Of a DNA stretch of 64,000 bases, positions 20,396-31,935 are shown piece by piece (the stretch's first letter is position 1; each line of letters begins with the position of its first letter). Position numbers and translations under genes: made by a program. Source of the stretch: Chaetoderma sp. LZ-2023a (lineage: Eukaryota; Mollusca; Caudofoveata; Chaetodermatida; Chaetodermatidae); NCBI GenBank assembly GCA_034401795.1, contig CM067365.1, positions 14,885,434 through 14,949,433 on the forward strand, written 5' to 3'. The notes under the pieces were generated by a model. The model was given only the letters and a program-made list of their open reading frames with translations, was not told where the DNA came from and searched no databases.

Positions 20396-21544
20396 TTATG
20401 TTTGGTTTGTTCTGTTGCTCACGGTGCGCGTCGTTGTGGCATTGCTATGAGAGGACCCACACGATATCATGCCCTTTACTTCATTTCTGAATAAGCTTCC
20501 ACTGAAACAGTAAATAAGAAAGTTAATAGCGAAGTTAAGGTATGAGATGGCTCTGATGATGTCATTGAGCATGACAGCAATGGCATAGTCTCTGGTTGTT
20601 TTTAGAGTCATCTTAGGTCTGCGATACAGCTGAATGTTGATAGGAAGTTCTGTTACCAAATATATCGTACTCAACACGAATAGGAGAATCGTAATTTGCC
20701 GGGTGCGTTGTGCGTTCTGCGGCATCGGCGTAGCAGATTCTGGCTGAACCGTTCGCCTTAATTTACGGCTCTGACGAAATAGTTTTACACCAATAACACA
20801 GTTGCCAGCAGTTGTCAACACGACAGTAGCTGTGAAGAAGAGAGCGAATTGCATATTTTTAAATCCATTATAGAAGAATCGCGCGTATGATTTTGAAATC
20901 AGTCCACACTCCGGGCCATACAAGATCACTGTGACAACCGGGTCAATTCCGAATCCGAAAAGTAAATGTAGATCAATTAAGATGACTGTTAAAGGTATGA
21001 GTAATGAAGTAACTATAGCGACGCGTCTGGTGAAAAGCAGTTGCGCTCTAGTGGGAAAACAAACAAATATAAACCGTTCTGCTGTTAGCGCTATTACATA
21101 CCAGCTTGAACAGTGTGCCGATGCATAGGACATGAACCACCAACCTTTGCACACCACCGGGTGTAAGCCTGTTATATCCACGTTGAAGAAATCTTGTCCG
21201 ATGGAGCGAAATACTCCGCACCACAGAAACAGTGTATCCGCAAGTTCTAGACCAATAAGAAAAAATACTATCAGCATTTGTCTTCTCATTCGCTTTCGAC
21301 ATAGCACTGCGATGGATAACAGGTTGCCAAATGTCCCAAAAAGCATGATGGACGTACTGACGTACCGACGGACGAACCGTGCAATCCGCATCTCCATAAA
21401 GTCCGCGTTATTGCTGGTCAATGCAGTTACCTCGACGGCAGTTTCACTAATCATTAAATTTGATGATAAATTTACAAAATCAGTGTCTGCCGCAGGATTC
21501 TGGTTCGTTGTTTCAAACATAATTTCTGCTATCGTTGATGGCAT
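20396..21544 (-). CDS. Class A (rhodopsin-family) G-protein-coupled receptor 2
   Basis: An intronless paralog of the receptor at 6.4 kb, on the same strand. An upstream ATG at 21562 (388 aa) is possible; 21542-21544 (382 aa) matches the paralog's start. In 388-aa numbering: NLSS glycosylation site near 31; TM1 with FGTFGNLLSI (about 76-85); LELAD in TM2; Cys138 before TM3; ERF at 162-164; conserved Cys219 in loop 2; TM6 with ITILLFVLSTIYLV; TM7 with YLNFAINFLIYCFSGS, replacing NPxxY by NFLIY. Helices are nearly identical to GPCR 1, whereas the N-terminus, the loop after TM6 and the tail diverge, as expected for duplicates with changing ligand or coupling. Confidence 0.85.
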   Translation of the reverse strand: MPSTIAEIMFETTNQNPAADTDFVNLSSNLMISETAVEVTALTSNNADFMEMRIARFVRRYVSTSIMLFGTFGNLLSIAVLCRKRMRRQMLIVFFLIGLELADTLFLWCGVFRSIGQDFFNVDITGLHPVVCKGWWFMSYASAHCSSWYVIALTAERFIFVCFPTRAQLLFTRRVAIVTSLLIPLTVILIDLHLLFGFGIDPVVTVILYGPECGLISKSYARFFYNGFKNMQFALFFTATVVLTTAGNCVIGVKLFRQSRKLRRTVQPESATPMPQNAQRTRQITILLFVLSTIYLVTELPINIQLYRRPKMTLKTTRDYAIAVMLNDIIRAISYLNFAINFLIYCFSGSLFRNEVKGMISCGSSHSNATTTRTVSNRTNQT

Positions 21545-21600
21545 CGTGAGTCTTGTATACATATAGTTATAGAAATAGTTTACGGTTCAATAGACTGTAG

Positions 21601-21831
21601 CCCTTTCCTGACGAAGTAAGCCAAAACCGGCCCTCTCGTGGTCCTGAAGAATGTCCATTTTCAGGCCAAGAGAAGAATTTTTTTTTTAAATATCACTGGA
21701 ATGACTGGCCCGATAACAGAACCAGTCTTTCCAGTGATAAATTATCAAAAAATACTCTTCACTTGGCCTGCAAATGGACATTCAATAAGGAAATATTTTG
21801 ATTTTTATTGCCAAATTTAGCCATTAAAGAG
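21601..21831. mobile_element. H1 MITE upstream of GPCR 2
   Basis: It starts CCCTTTCCTGACG and ends before TTAA (21832-21835); the left flank GTAG has drifted. The hairpin arms ATTTTCAGGCCAAGAGAAGA and CTTCACTTGGCCTGCAAAT lie around a TGGCCCGATAACAGAACCA centre. Confidence 0.8.
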
Positions 21832-21843
21832 TTAAAGGTACAT

Positions 21844-22183
21844 ATTCACACCAAAATGCTTGAAAATAAAATTGTTAAATTAATTTAATTAAATTAAACT
21901 TTTAGATGCTTAAATTGTGTGCCTAGATGTAAGGAAACGAAATAAATCTTAACATATGATGATTTCATTTCGTTTTATTTAATATAAATTTTTACAATTG
22001 TGAAATTGAATTAGAGACAAGAGTCCCTAACTCAACTTTACAACTAAAAAATTATATTAATTTATACGAAATGAAATTGTCATATGCTAAGATTTATTTT
22101 GTTTCCTTACACATAGTCCCACAATTTAAGCCTCTAAAAGTACACAAATTTAGACATTCTAATTTCAAACAGTCGGTGTGAAT
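21844..22183. mobile_element. H5 long-armed inverted-repeat MITE
   Basis: The terminus ATTCACACC (21844-21852) is matched inverted by GGTGTGAAT (22175-22183). Both arms continue as degenerate inverted repeats of roughly 130-150 bp: TAAGGAAACGAAATAAATCT on the left matches inverted AGATTTATTTTGTTTCCTTA on the right. AT-rich and non-coding. It nearly abuts the H1 element. Confidence 0.8.
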
Positions 22184-23280
22184 AATTAAGGTGATTTATC
22201 ATTAAAACTGCAAAAGCATAATTTGCAACGCTTCGTATATATGAGAAATGGCACCTGGAGTATTTATATATTAGCCTATAATCCTTTAAAATTAAACAGC
22301 TATATGTTATTTGTTTGGTAAAACGACGCAAATAGTTTAATACGTTCACAATCTCAGTTTCAAACCATTAACTACACGGGGCAAAGTTCGTTGAATAAAA
22401 TTTGAGATTATCTTGACTGGAGTAAACTTTATGTTAGATTAATTCCGAGATATTCACTCTAATATTTCTGGCGCGTTATTGCCGGAATATGATGTGCCCG
22501 GTCTGCAAGGACAGCATGCTTAAGAATGGATATATAATGAATCCAGCACTGGGATAGAAACAATAATCGCACGCTGTTCTCTCTGGACTCTAGGGTGCCA
22601 TTGTAATCCTTGGAACCTGTTATTCTCTACGTTTTCTCGATAGAAACATGAACGATATGGCGCTTCCCTAAGCTATATGAAAATTAAAGATAGCAATCTG
22701 GCTGAACATTTATTGTGCCGAATACGTCGACTTTCACTCAACACGCTTTAAAATTTCAAAGTTTTGAACACGATTTTAATGAAGGGATTGTGATTTTGAA
22801 GTATTCTTTCATCAATGGTGTACGGGATGCACTTGGTTAATAACTTTACGATGCCACTAAATAATGCAAGCGAGGCTGATAATTCCATTTCAAACGCATC
22901 AGTCGTTTCGATAAATGGCTTGTCGTTTTCTCTCCAGTAAGGGATAACATGGTGAATGCCTTTAGTTTCTGTCACCAGTGAATCTACTCATTAGACACAC
23001 CTGAATGTAGTCAGTATTAATACTGTATGCCTATACGTCGCGAATTCAGTTATCATAGTAATACTAGCGAAGCATCGTGTACCATTGAGGTCGTTTCTCC
23101 AAGTATCAGCATGCGTGAGTGCGTGAGTACGTACGTGCTGTGCGCGGTGATGCGTCGAACGCATACGCACGTCTGTATATCATGGTGCTCGAAGTTTGAC
23201 CGGGTGTTCGCATCCATGTGCGTGCGTGCGTGCGAGCGAATGAGCGTGCGTGCGTGTGTCCGTGCGTCCATGCGTAATGT
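22184..23280. other. Intergenic, nothing recognised
   Basis: AT-rich and without a supportable gene. Confidence 0.4.

Positions 23281-23325
<45 letters not shown>
23281..23325 (+). repeat. (GT)n microsatellite
   Basis: About 20 GT units following a GTGC-rich stretch from 23215. Confidence 0.95.
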
Positions 23326-23326
<1 letters not shown>

Positions 23327-23534
23327 TGCTTGTAGTTCAAAGGGTTAAATATATTTATTTATTGAGCAGCTATTTTATTATACTCAAAGACTGATGGATT
23401 TTTGAAAGATTTTCTTTTTCACTTACCGTTTATTTACTGTTTGTATGTTGTATGATTTGTACGTCAGTCTTTTATATATTGTTGGATATGAACGGTTTTC
23501 CGCATGATCCATTGATTGTGTTATCAATACAAAA

Positions 23535-23535
<1 letters not shown>

Positions 23536-23587
<52 letters not shown>

Positions 23588-23649
23588 ATAGTGGTGGTGG
23601 TGGTGGCGTCGGCGGCGGGGCGGCAGCAGCAGCAGTAATAGTAGTAGTG

Positions 23650-23704
<55 letters not shown>

Positions 23705-23955
23705 CAGGAGTAGCAGGAGTAGTAACTGTAACAGTAACAGTAGCAGGAGCAGCAGCAGCAGTAGTAGTAGCATGAGTAGTAGGGGTAGTAACAGTAACAG
23801 TAGCAGGAGCAGCAATAGCAGTAGTAGCAGGAGTAGTAGGAGTAGTAACAGTAACAGTAGCAGAGGCAGGAGCAGCAGCAATAGCAGTAGTAGCAGGAGT
23901 AGTAGGAGTAGTAACAGTAACAGTAGCAGGAGCAGAAGCAGGAGCGGAAGCAGGA
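23536..23955 (+). repeat. (AGT)n/(AGC)n trinucleotide array
   Basis: About 420 bp of AGT, GTA and AGC triplets with AGGAGC and AACAGT variants. It produces long poly-Ser, poly-Val and poly-Leu readings on several frames that are not genes. A similar array lies at 49.96-50.26 kb. Confidence 0.95.
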
Positions 23956-24059
23956 GCGCAGTGGCCCCACTTATAGGTGTTTTTTATGGTTTCATTACAA
24001 TATTAGAACTCGTGTGATTCATTTGCACTCCGATTCGCTATCCATCAATGTGTTCGTTC

Positions 24060-24620
24060 GTCAGTCTGTCCGTTCATCTTGCAGAATGTGTCAAAATATA
24101 ATAACGTTTCATTTTTTTCCTTCAGTTATTTAAGTTCTACGGGGAGCTTATTGATACAACTTAAGACCTAGTCTGATTCTGATTCTTTGAAGAAGCCTCG
24201 TATACTTTATCAGTCTACCTGCTCGTGCACACGCCCGACCGTTCATCTTGCTGAACATGTCTAAATCCGGGAATATTTTTGCATTTCTTCTATAGTTTAG
24301 ATTCCCACTTCTTGGACAGGTGTAAATCCTTGTATATTCCCAGTTTTCGTTGATAACTCGGGATTTAATTGGAGTATATTTTTGAAATATTAACTATGTG
24401 TTGAAGGATAATTTTATTCTGTGCGCAAACTCACCCGTTCATCCGGCTGTCAGTCCCTCCATCCGTTCATCTTGCCGAACATTTCAATTTTTATCTTAGG
24501 TTCTACTGGATAGTACATTGATACAATTTCTACAACCGAGATATGTTGATTATGCACATTAGTAGACGCATCCAATATTTTGCCGTCCGTTCACCTTGCA
24601 TGATATGTTTAAAGCCTAGT
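24060..24620 (+). repeat. Degenerate tandem repeat around CGTTCATCTTGC
   Basis: CGTTCATCTTGC (or CGTTCACCTTGC) recurs near 24070, 24240, 24463 and 24589, each followed by a degenerate AACATGT/TTCTACTGG block. Spacing is irregular (about 125-220 bp). Confidence 0.6.
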
Positions 24621-24859
24621 AATAGAATAATGACACGCTAAAATTAATCCCGCCATGTGATGACAGCGAGGCAAATTTCACTCACCAGCTTCCAAACAGA
24701 AAATCCGACCAGAGAAACCCCAAGGGCTTTACCATCCCTCAGCAATAACAAGATTGTGCGATGTATCACACTTGCCATGTAATTGGTCGTACTACTTAGG
24801 TCGGCCCCACCCCAATCCAACCCGCCTAGAAGACATGGATAGTGCCTGAACGTCCATTT

Positions 24860-25300
24860 AGGGACACAGCTGTGAGCGGTGATATAACCAGCATAGCGAG
24901 ATCTACCAGGTCAGTGCATATGCACTGAACTGCCAATTCAGTGCATCCACAGTTAACACAGGGTATCAGGCCAGAAGGTGAGCGTCTGTCCTGGAGGACA
25001 CAATCACAGCTGTCAGCAGCGATATAACCAGCACGGCGGGAACTACCAGTTCAGTGCATCCACACTTAGTTCAGAATCGTCCAGGCGTGAAAGTGAGAGT
25101 ATGTGTCCTGGAGGGCACGGCAACCACAGCTGTGAGCAATTGTTATTTCCCAGCATAGCGAGAGCTACCACCTCGACCAGTGCATTTGCACCGAATTGTT
25201 AATTCAGTGCAGCTGCACTTAGCCCAGGGTATCCCAGGCGAAAAGGGCGAGCGTGTGTGTCCTGGAGGACACGACCACCACATGTGACCAGTGTTCGCTA
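24860..25300 (+). repeat. Degenerate 120-150-bp tandem repeat
   Basis: Units start at ACAGCTGTGAGC near 24866, 25006 and 25126, with a partial unit near 25279. Each carries CCAGCATAGCGAGA, TTCAGTGCATCCACA and GTCCTGGAGGACAC-like blocks. Confidence 0.75.
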
Positions 25301-25734
25301 CCAGTTCAGTACGCGCGCACTTATGGCACAAGGGGCTCTGAACACGTCTAGAGGCCCACCGGTGTTCACCCTTATTCTGTGTACGAAATGGCCAGACAGC
25401 AGTACCATATCCAAGAACATGTTTGATCATGGAAAAACCTGTCCAAGAATTGATGAAGCTATTGCGGCAAGGGATTGTCAGTCCTGTTATATATTCATTG
25501 AGTTGGGAGCGCTGAGAGAACAACGATTTGCCATCCCATCCCTGTCTCCGCATAGAAAGCATCCACGGTTCCTATGCCAGTGGTTCCACATGCCACCCAA
25601 CGCAGGCTACAGACACCAGCTTTTGAGAAGCATATACCAACTCCACGTAACAAAGCAACATTAACTTCTGAGAAGCTTACTCCGGCTCCACGACACTGGG
25701 AAACACCAGCGATTGAGTAGCTCACAACGGCTCT

Positions 25735-26305
25735 AAAGATACTCAAACGCCGAATTTGACAATCTACTGGACGACATCCTCAAGTAGAACAGAGTCCAAG
25801 ACTTCGTCAAAACACCATTTGTAATCGAGAACTATCTGCTAGAATGGGCACTCCATGCTCATAGAGCTGATGGGAAGAATCCAGAGGATTAACTTGCAGG
25901 TAGCCAAAACAAGATCAGGAAAAAGCTTGTCTAAGAAATCATTGACCTGAAGGGAGTGAAGTTCTGTATCTCGCTCTCAGGGTGACTCTGCATAAGTTGA
26001 AGAAAGATGGAACTGAAGTGACTACAGACCCACTGTTCTGGTCTCAGCAACAGGCGCTCAGTAAGGCAAGCGGCATTGGCGCGCCTGTGAATGATACCAA
26101 AGCCAAGGTGTTACAAGGCTTGAGAACTACACTCACGAGGGGTCTGGCTGGGCAGTAGACCAAGTTGATGTACTGTACCTCAACATCACTAAATACGAAA
26201 CATTACGGGGTGGGTCATATATCGTGCTCCCACCTTTGATAAGAGGAAATCGTGCTGTGCTCAACGTTAAGAACAGGTTTGACCATTCCATGTGTTGCTC
26301 TCTAA
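25735..26305 (+). pseudogene. Decayed ORF of a mobile-element-associated protein family
   Basis: Stop- and frameshift-ridden coding DNA. It reads DPLFWSQQQALSKASGI, then after a frameshift near 26139 GSGWAVDQVDVLYLNITKYE, LRGGSYIVLPP and AVLNVKNRFDHS, ending at SLRA next to a TAG. This pattern (GSGW, LRGxSYIxLP, NxKN) is one I recall from large repeated invertebrate proteins, often near mobile-element type B DNA polymerases; that link is from memory and not checked. The 32-bp array starts exactly where this reading stops. Upstream (about 25620-25720) a Pro/Lys-rich stretch may belong to the same gene. Confidence 0.5.
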
Positions 26306-27895
26306 GGGCCTAGCAAAACCTAGCTAAGACCTGGGTAAGGTCTATGTAATGCTTGACAAAGTCTGGCTAAGGACTAGTTAAGGCTTAGCAAAGGTAATGC
26401 CTAGGTTAGGCTTACCAAGGCCTGGCTAGGGCCTAGGTAAGGCCTAAGAAATCATGTCTACGGTCTAGGTAAGGCCTAGCTAAAACCTAGCAAAGTCTCG
26501 CAAAGCGTGGCTACGGCCGAGGTAAAGTCTATTAAAGCCTGGGTACGACCTATGTAAGGCCTGGCAAAGCCTTGCTAAGGCCCAGTTAACGTCTACCAAA
26601 GCCTGGCTATGGTCTAAGTAAGGTCTTGCAAAGCTTTGATAAGGTCTCGCTACGGCGTAACTAAGGCCTATGTAAGGCTAATAAGGCCTAAGTAAGGCCT
26701 AATAAAGCCGGACTAAGGCCTAGACAAGGCCTGAATAAGCCATAGCAAGGTCTGGCTGAGGCCTAGTTAAGGCTGAGAAAATCCTTGACTAACGCCTAGA
26801 TAATGCTTAGAAAAGCGTGGCTAATGCCTAGGTAAGATCTTACAAAGCCTAGCCAAGATCTAGTCAAGGCATAGCAAATCCTGGCTAATGCCTAGATTAA
26901 GGCCTAAGTAAGGCTTAACAAAGTCTGTCTAAGGCCTAGTTAAGCATTAGCCAGGCCTGGCTAATGCCTATGTTAAGCATAGCAAATCCTGGATAAGGCG
27001 TGACTACTGTCTGGCTAAGACATATTTAAGGACTGGCAAAGTCTAGCTAAGGTCTGGAAACAGCCTATCACATCCTGGCTAAGATCTAGGTAAGGTCTAA
27101 GTAAGGCCTAGGTAAGGTCTATGTATGGCTTAGCAAAGACCGGCTACGGCTTAGGTAATGCCTAGGTATTGTCTAACAAATCCTGGCTAAGACATAGACA
27201 TGGTCTTACAAAGCTTGGATCAGGCCTAAGTCCGGCTTAGCAAAGCCTGACTAAGGCCTAGCTATGGCTTAACAAAACCTGGCTAAGGCATAGATATGGC
27301 CTAGTTAAGACTTAGCAAAGTCTCGCTAGGGCATAGGCAATGTCTGGCAAAGCCTGGCTAACGTCTAGGTAAAGTTTATTACTGCCTGATTAAGGTCTAT
27401 GTACGGCCTAGAAAAGCTTGGATAAGGCATATGTAAGGGCTAAGTAAGGCCTAGTCAAGCCTGACTAAGGCCTAGATAGTGATTAGTAAAGCCTGGTTAC
27501 GGGCTGTCTAAGGCCATGGTAAGTCTTACCAAAGCCTGTTTAAGACCTAGGAATGGTCTGGCAAAGCATGGATGTGACCCAAGTAAATACTAGCACAGGC
27601 TAAACCCTAGGTAGAACCCAATAACGTCTGGTCAAGGCCTAGCTACGCACTAGATACGGCTTAGCAAAGTCTAGCTATGGCCTATGTCATGTAGTGCAAG
27701 GCTTGGCTAAGGCCTAGCTAAGTTCTAGGTAAGGCCTAGCAAATCCTGACTAAGATCTAGGTACGGCCCAAGTAAGGCTTAGGAAAGTCTGGCTAATGCC
27801 TAGGAAATGCCTGGCTAAGGCTTAGGTAAGGCTTAGCAAACCCTGGCTAAGGCCTAGTTAATATCTTGCTAAGCTTGCCTAAGGCCCAGGTACAG
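26306..27895 (+). repeat. Degenerate 32-bp satellite array, forward orientation
   Basis: About 1.6 kb built from three related subunits, approximately GGCTAAGGCCTA, GGTAAGGCCTA and GCAAAGCCT, giving a 32-bp period. Units diverge from each other by many substitutions but few indels. The plus strand is purine-rich. No long ORF exists because TAG and TAA are built into the unit. Confidence 0.9.
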
Positions 27896-30155
27896 CCTAG
27901 CCAGGCTTTGCTAAGCCTTACACAGGCCTTGCCTAGGCCTTTGCCTGACTTTTATACGTAGACCATATCTAGGTCTTAGCCAGGCTTGGCTAGGCCTTTG
28001 CCATGCCTTAGCCAGGCTTTGCCTGGCTTTACATAGGCATTAGCTAGGCTTTGCTAAGATTTAACTGGACCTTCGTCAGGGTTTGCAATGCCTTAACTAG
28101 GCCTTAGCCAGGCTTTGCGAGACCTTACATAGGCATTAGCCAGTCCTTAGATAGGCCTTAGCCAGGGATTAGAAGGCTTTGATAGACTTTACCTAGGTCT
28201 TAGCCATGGTTTGTTAGACTTTGCCTAGGCCCTAGCCATACTTTGCTAGGGCTTACCTAGGCCTTAGCCGGGCTTTGCTAAGCACTAACTAGGCCTTAGC
28301 TGGGCCTTAGCCATGCGCTTGCTAAGCCTTAACTAGACGTTAGTCAGGATTTCCTAGGCATTATCCAGACTTTGTTAGGCCTTAGCCATGCTTTACTAGG
28401 CCTTACATACGCCTTAACCACGCTTTGCTAGGCCTTGCACATAGGCTTTACATATGTCTTAGACAGGCTTTGTTAAGCCGTACGTAAACTTTATCCAAGC
28501 TTTGCAAGACATTACCTAAGCATTAGCAAGGCTTTACTAAACCTTACCTATGTCTTAGCCAGGCTGGCCTAGGCCACACTTAGGCATTACCAAGGGCGTA
28601 GCCATGGTTTGTTAAGGCTTAGTAGGCCTTAGGTAGTTTTGCTAACCCTTACCGTGTCCTTGGTCAACACTTTGCATAGGCCGTAGCCAGGCTTTGGTAG
28701 ACGTTATCTAAACATTACCTAAGTCTTAGCCAGGCCTTAGTGTGCCTTACCTAGGCCTTAGCCAGACGTTGCTATGCCTTACCTAGGCCCTAGTGAGGCT
28801 TTGATAGACCTTACCTAGGCCTTAGCCAGACTTTGCTAAGTCTTACCTGGGTCCTCAATTGGCCTTAGTCAGGCTTTGTTAGGCCTTACATAGGTGCTAC
28901 CTAGGCCTCACTTAGGCGTTAGCGTGGCTTTGCAAGACATTACTTATGCCTTAGCTTTGGTACGCCTTAACTATGCTTTACGCAGGCATTGGCCAGACCT
29001 TCTCAGAACTTACCTAGAAATAGGTTAGGCTTTGATAGACCTTGCTATGCCTTACCTAGGGCTTAGTGAGGCTTTGATAGACTTCACCTCGGCCTAGACA
29101 TTGCCTAGGCATTAGCCAGACTTTGTTAGGTATTACCTAGGCCTTAGCCAGGCTTTGCTAAGCCTTACCAAGAACTTACCTGGGTCGTAACCTGGCTTTA
29201 CTAGCCCTTGCCCTAGCTAGGCTTTGCTAGGCCTTAGCCATGCCATAGTCAGGCCTTAATCAGGCTTGCATAGACTTTACCTATGCCTTAGCCATGGTTT
29301 GCTAGGCATTGCCTAAGACGTAGCCAGGGTTTGTTAAGCCTTAACTAAGCCTTAACTAGGCCTTAACCAAGCTTTGCTAGGCTTTATCCGCGCCTTAACA
29401 AAGCTTTGCAAGACATTACCTAGGCCTTAGCCAGGCTTTGGTAAGCTTTAACTATGCCTTACGCAGGCATTGGCCAGACTTTCTCAGCCCTTTGATAGAC
29501 TTTACTTAGGCCTTAGCTAGGTGTTGCTAGACTTAAGCCACGCATTAGCTAGGCTTTGCTAGGCCTTAGTCAGTCCTAACCTAGGCCTTAGCCAGGCTTT
29601 GATAGACTTTACTTAGGCCTTAGCTAGACGTTGTTAGACGTAAGCTACGCCTTATTTAGGCTTCGCTAGGTCTTAGTCAGGCCGTACATAGGCCTTAGGG
29701 AGGCTTTGCCACGACTTAACTAGGCTTTGCCCGGAGTTTAGAAAGCTTTGCAAGACGTTACCTACGCGTTTGCCAGGCTTTGCTAAGCCTTAACTTATGC
29801 ATTGGCCAGACTTTGTAATACAGAGGATTTGATGGACTTAGCTAGGCTTTGCTAGGCCGTAGCCAGACTGTGTTAGACCTTAGCCATGCTTAACTAAACC
29901 GTACATAGGCCTTAGCAACACTTTGCTAGGCCTTACCGAGGTCTTAGCCAGGTCTTAGGCAGGCCGTAGACATGTTTTGCTACGCCTTACATAAGCCTTA
30001 GTGAAGCTTTGCAGGACATTACATAGGCCTTAGCTAAGCCTCACTTACGCCTTAACTATGCCTTAGCAGGCTTTATTAGGCCTTATCTAGGCCGTAGTCA
30101 TGATTTGCTAGAGTTTACTTAGGCCTTCACCAGGCTTTGCTAAACATTTCCTGAC
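27896..30155 (-). repeat. Same 32-bp satellite array, reversed orientation
   Basis: From about 27.9 kb onward the plus strand shows the reverse complement of the preceding array (CCTTAGCCAGGCTTTGCTA, CCTTACCTAGG). It runs about 2.25 kb to GCTAAACATTTCCTGACG near 30155. The switch zone at about 27890-27970 is mixed and includes CCTTTGCCTGACTTTTATACG. Confidence 0.9.
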
Positions 30156-30261
30156 GCGTGTGCCGGCGATGCGTGAGTGTAAGCGTATATGAATTACTCA
30201 CTGATTTATTCATAATTGTCTATCAATAAACTCTGATAATATGTGCTTTATCAATACAATC

Positions 30262-30500
30262 AATATCATCACCACCACCACTACCATCATCATCATCATC
30301 ATCATCATCACAGCCAAGATTGTCACCATCGTCATCAGTATTATCATCATTATCTCTACAACTAAGATTGTCATCATCGTCATCGTCATTAGTATCATCA
30401 TCGTTATCATTATAACCAAGATAATCATCATTGTCATCACTACCATCATCAGTATAACAAAAATTGTATCATCCCCTCCGTCGTCACCAGGATAATCATC
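30262..30500 (+). repeat. (ATC)n trinucleotide array
   Basis: ATCATC/ACC units with CCAAGAT interruptions repeating at loosely regular intervals. The coding-looking poly-Ile and poly-Met readings are artefacts. Confidence 0.9.
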
Positions 30501-31619
30501 GTTGCAAAAAAAACTATCATCAATATAATGTATTATTTATTTCCGTAGCATTTCGCGATGTTCCGGAATCTGAATTTCATGACAATTATGAATATTTTGT
30601 AAATAGTTGGACTATTTTAATTGGAAACGGCGCCCAGTCAAATTAATTTCGAAATTTCATATTTTTTTCGTTGTTTCGGATTCAAATTGTAACAACAAGA
30701 TATGACCAGGAATTGTGGCGTTCGGGGTGGGGTGGTGGGGGGGGGGGGGGGTGGACTAGCGGTGCTTAATACATACACGTACCATAGAAAATGAGTAAGT
30801 AACCACATGCATTAGAAGGTATTAGAAGCAAGCGGTCGCTTAGTACGAGGCATGCCATCATTATCAACAAGATATGACCAGTATTCGTATTCAAGGATAT
30901 ATGTAAAGACGTGCGGAAAACCATAAAATAAGGTTGACAGATGAATGATATAACCAAATGGGTGCGGGGTGGGTGGGTGTGACCTATATGGTCATATATA
31001 TGGTATACGTTTCTGATACGCATAACAGGGAAATAGAAACCACGCGATCTATTGATTATCAAAAGTGAGAGAAAACAAGTGATACAATGCGCTGTCGGAC
31101 CAATGTGATTTCGGAACAATGCGTTGTCGGAGCAATGGACTGTCAGACCAATGGGCTGTCGAACCAATGCCATGGCACAATTATTATCTGTTTATAACTC
31201 TGATAAGATTATGGCCAGCTTCATGGTAACTTATATAAACACGTCCATCATCGCGTAATAGACATGTTTTACAGAAAATAGGATGAAAGTTCACAATGAT
31301 AACGCAATGGTGGAGGTCATAGTACTGAGCAATATGATGCAGTTTTATACTGATTTATAACAGAAAGAAATTATTAACCATTCGTGTCAAATAGATGTGA
31401 CAGTTGTGGGAGGTAGCAATAATGAACGGCATAGGGTGATCGTGCTAATAAAATAGTTTGTCAAGATGACTTAAGTGAAAGTGGTGGTGGATGGATGGAG
31501 TATGTGGTTTATAGAGCCACTTTAGAAATGGTCTGATTTGAAAGGTGACGGCCAATTGAATCCAGTTTGAATAATACCAGACTCGGTGTTAATCGAGTGT
31601 GATTGAGATGTGCTTCATT
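30501..31619. other. Intergenic, small core fragment and poly-G
   Basis: GGCGCCCAGTCAAATTAATT near 30630-30655 is a fragment of the shared MITE core. A poly-G run lies at 30737-30751. A short ATGG-rich repetition (GCGCTGTCGGACCAATG-like) occurs at 31089-31165. No gene was seen. Confidence 0.45.
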
Positions 31620-31624
31620 GACCA

Positions 31625-31740
31625 TTTTGCGTGCGTGTGTGCGTGCGCGCGCGTGGGTGCGTACGTCCGTGCGTGCGTGCATGAGTGCGTGCGTGCGTGT
31701 GTGTGTATATATATGCGTGCGTGCGTGCGTGTATTTACAC
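31625..31740 (+). repeat. (GCGT)n microsatellite
   Basis: GTGCGTGC units with short TATATA interruption. Confidence 0.95.
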
Positions 31741-31935
31741 CGATGGATCATCGATGTCTAAACACGTGAGTGTTTAATAGGAGTGAGATGTATGGAGGGC
31801 GCACATGTATTCGTGAAGTGTTATATAAGAGGAAATATTCTTTTAATTTGATTACCACGTGCATCTGTTCAACAATATGCGGGCGGGCACATCCAACAAA
31901 TTACTAGAACAAAAAATATCTCTAGCGCTTGACAT

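Noticed and set aside
23423-24017. Long poly-Leu, poly-Ser and poly-Val ORFs on both strands
   Set aside because: They are readings of an (AGT)n/(AGC)n trinucleotide array in several frames at once, with no non-repetitive coding part.
26306-30155. Telomere-type repeat (CCTTAG resembles TTAGG or TTAGGC)
   Set aside because: The period is 32 bp with three unlike subunits, the orientation flips internally, and no uniform hexamer or pentamer is present.
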